From Lineus longissimus (lineage: Eukaryota > Nemertea > Pilidiophora > Heteronemertea > Lineidae), in NCBI RefSeq assembly GCF_910592395.1, contig NC_088315.1:15113808-15177807 (forward strand): a stretch of DNA of 64,000 bases, given 5' to 3'. A program made the translations under genes and the position numbers. Below, in pieces: positions 57,945 through 64,000 of the stretch (position 1 is its first letter; each line of letters opens with the position of its first letter). The notes below the pieces were generated by a model. It saw nothing but the letters and a program-made list of their open reading frames with translations. It ran no database searches and was not told where the DNA came from.

Positions 57945-60233
57945 ATGTTTTCCTTTCCATTAATTATTGCGTCCTTTCTGGCCTACTTGGGGTTCCCAGT
58001 GTTTTTATTGTCATTGGTACCATTTTTTATATGGCGTACCCCTCCGACGGCATCCTTTGTCTCACCACAAAGGAATGCGTCTGGTGGCGGGAAACGGGCC
58101 GCGAAGACGCCTAAACCCTCTTCCGGTTCCGTTTCCGGGCATATAACCCGGAGGTCTAGCAAACCTCCCGCCACCACCCCTTCCGTCAGCCGAGTTCCGG
58201 TTCCGGCCGCGGCTGCGAAGGATGCGGGATCTGACATTATTAATGTCTGTGGTCCCAAGGGAGACTTACATCCAATAAGTCTCCAAGGGTTTAATATACC
58301 CCGGACCTCAGGGAACCTTCCGGTTCCTCTGTCGTCCGCTCCCCCGAGTACAAGCCCTTTGTACCCGCGGGAGCACCCTGCTTCCGGTCCGCCGATTGCA
58401 GTTCCGGTTACTGACGCGGGTTCCCGTTTTTCAGTAACCGAAGACTCTACTGGGGGTTTTTCTCAGTCTTTACTGCGAAATAACCCCAGTCCTCACGGAC
58501 ACAGTAGAGTAGGGCCGGACCTTATAACGCCACCTCCGAAACGCCATGCGTCTTCGGTAACAGCGTTTCCGCCCTCCGTACCTCCTTCTAAAAGGGCTTC
58601 CGGTAGCTCCATACCGGCGAAGGAGTTACGGGCATTTCCGGTTTCGGACTTCGTCCTACCGGAAATGCAGGCACCTTCCTACGTTGGCCAACCTCTTGGG
58701 TGGAACCAACCGGAAGTGCCACCCCCTCCTCGTAGCAGAGGCGTCGTTCCCATGGAACGAGCTACGCAGAGAGGACATCTGAACTCTGGTTCAGAATATG
58801 GGCATCTTCCGCTTCCGGAACACCCATTCGCCCGTACATACGGCTTCCAGGGTTCGCTTATGCGCTCACCCTCGCCTCAACCGCCCGTCGTTGAGAGAAG
58901 CCGCACGTCGGGTCCGGAACCCGAGTCGGGACAGCAACTGTCCCAGCTCATCCAGATGGTAGCAGGTCTTACTGATAGACTCAGCCATCTGGAGCAGGGT
59001 TCCGGTTCCTCTGGTGCGCCTGGTCCCATCGGATACCCACCATCCGACTCCTCTATTTTAGAGGAATTTTCTGAGAACGAGAGTTCTCAGCCAGGCTACC
59101 GCTCCCCCAATCAGGAGGAGCTGTCACCAGAGGAGGCCAGTATCTTGTCGGATATGAGGACACTCAGATCCTTGATCAGAGCGTACCTCCCGCAGGATCT
59201 GTGCCCTACCCCGCCGGAACTGCCAGCCTTGTCAACACCGACCTTTTCACTCTGGGGACAGGAAGTGGATCCCAATCCACAGGTTTCTCAAGGCTCCACT
59301 CGGGCACTTGAATTCCTTCCTCCCTCCCCGTCGGTGGTAGCAGTCTCTGAACTTTTGGAGCGTACAATCAGAGACTCACAAGGCGCCCACCAACGTACTT
59401 CCATCCCTGTCCTTCCGGCAGTCGGACCGGAAGCTTGGTGTAAACCAGGGAAGTTGTTCACGGCACAACTTCCTCCCGTTAGGCAGTACCGCGCTGACTA
59501 TTATCGAGTCAGCTCGGCCGGCTGTCCAGCTGCAGCATCGACTTCCATATTAAAGGACGATGTACAGCTGGACCAACTCGTGCCTAGGGTGACCTCCTCC
59601 TCGGCTTACCGAGACCTTAGAGCACAAGAGGGTCTGGCCAAAAACACGTTAGCGGTGCTCTCCTACGCAGAGCACACTAACCTGGCCCTAGCCAGATCCC
59701 TAAACGATAATGAGTCACTATCTGATGACACAAAATCACTTGTGACATCCTTGTCACATTCGATTAGAAACGCTATTGCTCTGTCCGCCAAGACCGCAGC
59801 AAATAGCGTCCTACTCCGTAGAGACGCCGCACTGGGCTCTCTCAATGTCATCAGATCCCTCCAGCTGGAAGGGGCCTTAAGAACCGCTCCTATGGACGGT
59901 TCTTTCCTGTTCGCAGATTCTGTACAAGAGGCGGCTCAAGCACAGAAAGATTGGGACAAATTATATGCCCCCACTGCGACACAGAGGGCCAAGACCTCTC
60001 TACCTAACGCTAGAAAGATAGAGAGGCCCCAGCAGGCATCGGGTTCAATCCCGTACGCCAGGCAGGTCCTGCCTAGGCCTACCCCGCCTAGTCAGCCTGC
60101 TCCTGCTGGATCCTTCCGACGGGAAGCGGAGGGTCGCCGGACTGGAAAGAGGAAAAATACTTCCTCTAACCAGGGTGGATCCGGTCCGACTAAGCACTCC
60201 TTTCGCCCAAGGGGTGCTGGCCGGAAGAGGTGA
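57945..60233 (+). CDS. DIRS Gag-like protein, up to 762 aa
   Basis: A single long open frame, rich in Pro/Ser, with FGxxxG-poor low-complexity N-terminal part, a short coiled-coil segment (LSQLIQMVAGLTDRLSHLEQ), a more conserved-looking middle (ARSLNDNESLSDDTKSL, LGSLNVIRSLQLEGAL) and a basic Arg/Lys-rich C terminus likely to bind nucleic acid. The first 35 residues are strongly hydrophobic, so the real start may be a later Met. It overlaps the next frame by about 59 bases. GC content and codon use are higher than in the flanks, consistent with a recent arrival. Confidence 0.75.
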   Translation: MFSFPLIIASFLAYLGFPVFLLSLVPFFIWRTPPTASFVSPQRNASGGGKRAAKTPKPSSGSVSGHITRRSSKPPATTPSVSRVPVPAAAAKDAGSDIINVCGPKGDLHPISLQGFNIPRTSGNLPVPLSSAPPSTSPLYPREHPASGPPIAVPVTDAGSRFSVTEDSTGGFSQSLLRNNPSPHGHSRVGPDLITPPPKRHASSVTAFPPSVPPSKRASGSSIPAKELRAFPVSDFVLPEMQAPSYVGQPLGWNQPEVPPPPRSRGVVPMERATQRGHLNSGSEYGHLPLPEHPFARTYGFQGSLMRSPSPQPPVVERSRTSGPEPESGQQLSQLIQMVAGLTDRLSHLEQGSGSSGAPGPIGYPPSDSSILEEFSENESSQPGYRSPNQEELSPEEASILSDMRTLRSLIRAYLPQDLCPTPPELPALSTPTFSLWGQEVDPNPQVSQGSTRALEFLPPSPSVVAVSELLERTIRDSQGAHQRTSIPVLPAVGPEAWCKPGKLFTAQLPPVRQYRADYYRVSSAGCPAAASTSILKDDVQLDQLVPRVTSSSAYRDLRAQEGLAKNTLAVLSYAEHTNLALARSLNDNESLSDDTKSLVTSLSHSIRNAIALSAKTAANSVLLRRDAALGSLNVIRSLQLEGALRTAPMDGSFLFADSVQEAAQAQKDWDKLYAPTATQRAKTSLPNARKIERPQQASGSIPYARQVLPRPTPPSQPAPAGSFRREAEGRRTGKRKNTSSNQGGSGPTKHSFRPRGAGRKR

Positions 60234-62066
60234 CTCCCCCCTCCTTTCTCCTCCCGGACGCAAAAAGGAGCCGACTCCGGTAGTCGGGGGCCGTCTGCAA
60301 AAATTTGCAGACATTTGGGACGATTGGTGCCCAAAGGGGTCCCCAGTCCCAAACATGTTGAGGTACGGAGTGAAACTAGATTTCAACCGTACCCCCCCCC
60401 CCCCCCCCGACTACCATATATCCAACCCCAGTTCAGCCACCGAAGGACCCAGTCAAGGCCTCTGCCCTCCAAGCAGAGGTCGCGACATTACTGGAGAAGC
60501 AAGCTATCCAGGTCCTTCAAGATCCATGCTCCCCCGGCTTTTACAGCCACGTTTTCTTGGTTCCCAAGAAAGCAGGGACATGGAGGCTGATCATAGACCT
60601 TTCCAGGTTAAACACCTTCTTGAATGTTCCTCATTTCAAGATGGAAACCACCAGGTCTATAGCAACGGCGATACAGCGATACAGCCCAACGATCCGCAGG
60701 TTGGATTATCAACGAAACAAAGTCAGAATTCATACCATCCCAAGACTTCGTTTACGTTGGAGTTCGGTTCCTTACGGCCATAGGGAAAATGCTGCCCCCC
60801 CTAGACAGGATAAAGAAAATTCTTCATCTCGTCGCAGAATTCAGAGGAAGGACTCAAGCTCCCGCAAGGCGATGCTTGAGCCTTTTGGGACTTCTGAATT
60901 CGGCAGCAGACCAAATCCCCCTTGGCCGTCTATATATGCGTCCCATCTAGATGTTTCTAATGTCTCTATGGAAACCCCACAGGGACCCATTAGACAAGTT
61001 GGTATTGATACCTCAATACCTACTCAAGAACGTCTGGAACTTCTGGGAGTCGGAGACTCGTCTCCAAAGCGGTGTAGATCTTGCTCCACCGCCCCCAGAA
61101 GTGTCCCTGTTCACAGATGCTTCCCTACTAGGGTGGGGAGCACATCTGAACAACGGGGACATGTCCATAAGGGGTCTATGGACAAGGGAGGAGACCATTC
61201 TTCCAATAAATATATTGGAAATGAAGGCTGTCCTTCTTGCCGTGAGGGCTCTTTCCCTTCGCCTGAAGAATCGGAGAGTAACCCTGTTCTCCGACAATTC
61301 TACAGTAGTAGCATATGTCAGGAGACAGGGAGGCACAAAGTCCGGCATTCTTTGCCAGCTAACTTGGGAGCTTTACCATCTTTGTGCCGACCTTGGAGTA
61401 TCGATATGTGCCAGACACATACCGGGCAATCGCAACATCCTTGCCGACGCCCTGTCCCGTCAGAACAAGCTAGTTCAGACAGAGTGGACACTCCATCAGG
61501 AGATTGTAGACGACCTTTGTCGCCTTTGGCAATCTCCGAAGGTAGATCTGTTCGCCACCAGGCTGAACAATCGCCTTCCCATCTATTACTCTCCACTTCC
61601 GGACGAAGAGGCCCTGGAAGTCGACAGCCTTACAGCCTCTTGGGTCGGGCTGAACGCATATACGTTTCCACCCCTCCCTCTCATCCAACCAGTCCTGAAC
61701 AAGATCTTGACCAGCCACCCGGTGAGAATAACTCTCATCGCACCTTGCTGGCCAAATCAGGCCTGGTTCCCAGCCTTGCTGGAGCTCCTGATAGACCACC
61801 CCAGGAGTCTTCCTACTTGGAAGCACCTCCTGTGGCACCCCCTGGGGAGATGCTACCACCAGAACCCTGGATTTTTCAAGTTTCATGCCTGGAACTTATC
61901 CAGTTGCATCTCCACCAGAGAGGCTTTTCGGACATCGCTGTCAAGCGCATGTCCGCACCTCAAAGGGGGTCTACCCTTGATGTGTATCAAGGAAAGTGGT
62001 CTACCTTCACTTCCTGGTGCAGGGAGAACGGAGTTAATCCGATCTCTCCCTCTATATACAGATTAG
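60175..62066 (+). pseudogene. DIRS reverse transcriptase / RNase H, catalytic core deleted
   Basis: The RT begins with RLQKFADIWDDWCPKGSPVP; a run of 17 C (60392-60408) shifts frame; then FYSHVFLVPKKAGTWRLIID and LSRLNTFLNVPHFKMETTRS are fingers motifs. At about 60690 the sequence jumps to GWIINETKSEFIPSQDFVYV, which belongs after the active site. Over 100 residues including the YxDD motif are missing and the frame changes. A TAG stands at 60948-60950. RNase H follows: LFTDASLLGWGAHL (D), ILEMKAVLLAV (E), LFSDNSTVVAYVRRQGG (D) and NILADALSR (D). It cannot make active RT. Confidence 0.88.
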
Positions 62067-62956
62067 TTGATTTCTTTATTGAATTATTCACGGAAAGACA
62101 ACTATCTGTCACGGCTATAAAAGGGTACAAGTCCGCCATCGCTTCTACCCTCCGTGTTTTAAGCACCTGGGATCTTCGTTGGGAGGACCAAATAACCCCT
62201 CTTTTCAGAGGAATGTTATTAGAGCGTCCTAGACCGGTTCACAACACCCCTAAATGGGACCTTTCTGTTGTCCTTAAGGTGCTCATGAGGCATCCTTTTG
62301 AACCCATGTCTATTTCATCCATGAAATATCTGACACTCAAAACGGTCTTTCTAGTAGCCTTGGCTACCGCCCAACGGAGATCAGAGCTCCATGCACTTTC
62401 TTTTAAGAAGCTGGCTTTTAGAGAGGGAGGGGAGGTTATCCTGGCTTTCATACCAGGATTTCTGGCGAAGAACCAGGGACCGGCCGCCTCTCGGCCCCCG
62501 GTTACTATTCCCTCTCTGTCAGGAACGATCTCTTATGATCTACCTGACAGAACTTTATGTCCCGTCAGGGCCCTAAAGTTCTACATAAATAGGACAAAAC
62601 CTCCCGGTATCCGCCAGGGGAGAGAGCGTTTGTTTTTGTCCTATAAGGAGGGAAATAAACGAGAGATAGCGGCCGCCACTATTTCAAGGTGGATTGTGGA
62701 GACTATTCGTCTTTCCTACAACACCTTGAAGACTTCCTCTGATCTTCGTGCGCTAGCTAACATCTCAGCGCACGAAGTTAGAGCACTAGCCACCTCCTGG
62801 GCTAACTACCGAGGAGTTGCTCTTCAAGAAGTCGTTTCCGCTGCATGTTGGAGTAATCACTCCACATTCTCTCGTTTCTACCTACGAGACGTTTCTTCCC
62901 TCGTAGATGGCATGCACACAATCGGCCCGATTGTGTCTGCGGGGCATGTTGTTTGA
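61850..62956 (+). CDS. DIRS tyrosine recombinase
   Basis: Open from the ATG at 61850 to TGA at 62956, overlapping the RNase H frame by about 215 bases in another frame. The N-terminal core-binding part (TLDVYQGKWSTFTSWCRENG, VTAIKGYKSAIASTLR) precedes the catalytic domain, with Arg in ALATAQRRSELHALS, the His-x-x-Arg box ISAHEVRALATSWANYRG, and the nucleophile Tyr in WSNHSTFSRFYLRD. All four catalytic residues are present. In DIRS elements this enzyme integrates the circular DNA copy. It could act in trans. Confidence 0.9.
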   Translation: MLPPEPWIFQVSCLELIQLHLHQRGFSDIAVKRMSAPQRGSTLDVYQGKWSTFTSWCRENGVNPISPSIYRLVDFFIELFTERQLSVTAIKGYKSAIASTLRVLSTWDLRWEDQITPLFRGMLLERPRPVHNTPKWDLSVVLKVLMRHPFEPMSISSMKYLTLKTVFLVALATAQRRSELHALSFKKLAFREGGEVILAFIPGFLAKNQGPAASRPPVTIPSLSGTISYDLPDRTLCPVRALKFYINRTKPPGIRQGRERLFLSYKEGNKREIAAATISRWIVETIRLSYNTLKTSSDLRALANISAHEVRALATSWANYRGVALQEVVSAACWSNHSTFSRFYLRDVSSLVDGMHTIGPIVSAGHVV

Positions 62957-63388
62957 TCCTGGCTAGATCAAAAAAAGGGGGGGAAGCCCGATTGAAGAGT
63001 CAAACGCGCATCTTGCGCCATTTTTGATATGCCCTATCTTCAACAATCCAGGCAACCCCTTGTAGACTAAAAAGGACGCAATTTCTTATTGTTGTTTAGC
63101 AATAACTCATTCTACACCCTTCAACATGCCTTACTTGCTCTAAGCTCTGTTGCCGGAAAGAAGATGGTTTTATTACGCAATTCTAGCGCTTTCCGGAGAA
63201 TGGGTCTATTACTCTCTATAATATGATTGTAATATCGAGATCAAAATACCGGTCCTCCGGTTCTCCCCATTTCTTTCCCCTGGCGGTCCTCCTTAGCTAA
63301 TATGCCGGTGGTGCCTCCTGGATGGAACAACAGCTCAGCCTTAGGTAAGTCCTCGTTTCCCACCTCCAATAGGTTGCTGGGATTCGAT

Positions 63389-63484
63389 GCAAAAGTGTTC
63401 CATAGGTAAGTTTGAATGACACAAAATGCCCATTTCCTTACAAGAAATGGCCATTTTGTTAGTTCATACTTACCTATGGAACAC
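63389..63484 (+). repeat. DIRS internal complementary region (circle junction)
   Basis: Reads as the complement of the left end (TTCCATAGGTAAGTTTGAAT) directly joined to the complement of the right end (GTTAGTTCATACTTACC). This is the diagnostic template that lets DIRS elements close into a circle. It contains a short hairpin, CATTTCCTTACAAGAAATGG. Confidence 0.88.
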
Positions 63485-63531
63485 GGCCCTCCCGCCGTCC
63501 CCACAAACGGGACATACTCTTTATTAACGCT

Positions 63532-63748
63532 CAAGAGTAAAGACTAAATATGGCGGCATGAGATCGGCGCGATCTCGCGGGATCGGTCAGGGCGCCGCCT
63601 GGCGGCCGAGCTGTTAACTCAGTTCTCCCTTTAGAAAATTAAAGGGATACTCTTGTGTTTGAGCCCAAATGGAGTAACATGCAAAAGTGTTCCATAGGTA
63701 AGTATGAACTAACAAAATGGCCATTTCTTGTAAGGAAATGGGCATTTT
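63532..63748 (-). repeat. DIRS right inverted terminal repeat
   Basis: Reverse complement of the left repeat from AAGAGTAAAGACTAAATATG to ATGCAAAAGTGTTCC, with only a few differences, then the element-specific outer end to GGAAATGGGCATTTT. Confidence 0.9.
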
Positions 63749-64000
63749 CATTGCATAGAGATTTGACGGACTGATTTGGAAATTCATTCCAACCATGCAA
63801 CTGTTTCAGAAATGAGAAAAAGCTCCTGGGGATGACATGCATTCAATTATTATTTCACCACAAATAGCTGCTTCTTCCAGCAGATATGAGACAGCTACCG
63901 GGGCGGGGACTATTTCTTTATGGGGCCTTATTGTTCAGCGTCTCCAAGGAAGTCTATTTTTAGAGTCCAATGGGGGGGGGGGGTTGGGAGGGGGGGCCTT
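63749..64000. repeat. Right part of interrupted duplication copy 2, then homopolymer-rich edge
   Basis: 63749-63842 repeats 57195-57293 (GAGATTTGACGGACTGATTT, AGAAATGAGAAAAAGCTCC) but lacks about 120 bases found in copy 1. The window ends in G-runs (63972-63996), with nothing else recognised. Confidence 0.75.

Larger units (their letters stand above)
57462..63748 (+). mobile_element. DIRS-type tyrosine-recombinase retrotransposon, 6,287 bp
   Basis: Structure from left: inverted terminal repeat, Gag-like frame, RT/RNase H frame, overlapping tyrosine recombinase frame, internal complementary region, inverted terminal repeat. No target duplication, as expected for DIRS elements that insert by recombining a circle. 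Boundaries are set where the internal circle-junction sequence stops matching the flanks (ATTTTGTGTCATTC on the left, GGAAATGGGCATTTT on the right). The RT part is defective. Confidence 0.93.

Noticed and set aside
60557-61800. Long open frame leading into the recombinase
   Set aside because: Only its first part is RT and its last part recombinase. The middle is the wrong frame over RNase H, created by the RT deletion.
63241-63534. Minus-strand frame near the DIRS 3' end
   Set aside because: Covers the internal complementary region and untranslated DIRS sequence; no domain.

Overview
The window is from an animal nuclear genome, most likely a marine invertebrate. Genes are split into short exons by roughly 0.3-3 kb GT-AG introns. 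The 5' end of one gene has a TATA-type promoter, and its protein has extracellular Cys-rich modules, a ZP domain and a furin site. Much of the DNA is repeats of kinds common in marine invertebrates: a repeat starting AGCTCACC, a DIRS tyrosine-recombinase retrotransposon, Harbinger, piggyBac-like and Mutator-like MITEs, and a tRNA-type SINE. I cannot name the species from sequence alone. I saw no rRNA gene, tRNA gene, CRISPR array or prokaryotic operon. Layout: (1) 0.9-20.9 kb, plus strand: one long gene rebuilt from ten exons whose splice phases all agree. It encodes a KMT5A-like SET domain, a segment resembling motif M of DBF4, a linker and a fibronectin type III domain. Its introns hold a piggyBac-like MITE, a SINE, a Harbinger MITE, several AGCTCACC repeats, two TIR elements with internal hairpins, and two near-identical 1,008-bp elements with 9-bp target duplications lying in inverted orientation around one exon. 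(2) 23.9-35.4 kb, plus strand: a complete gene with TATA box, probable 5' UTR exon, 12 coding exons and AATAAA. It encodes a 714-residue type I membrane protein: signal peptide, Cys-rich modules, ZP domain, RRKR cleavage site and transmembrane helix. (3) 36.0-40.4 kb: a 3.9-kb Harbinger element (CTG target duplication) inserted into another TIR element. It carries convergent transposase and Myb/SANT-like genes, both mutated. (4) 40.4-49.9 kb: no confident gene; a MITE inserted into a copy of itself, and a local duplication that preserves the empty site of a Harbinger MITE. (5) 49.9-55.8 kb, minus strand: a decayed intronless coding region of about 1,980 codons ending in a FEN1/XPG-like nuclease, broken by two stop codons and three frameshifts. 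(6) 57.5-63.7 kb: a 6,287-bp DIRS element with inverted terminal repeats and internal complementary region. Its Gag and tyrosine recombinase frames are open, but the reverse-transcriptase palm is deleted. It sits inside one copy of a tandem duplication. The two host genes (regions 1 and 2) look functional on splice-phase grounds. Most of the rest is mobile DNA in various stages of decay.
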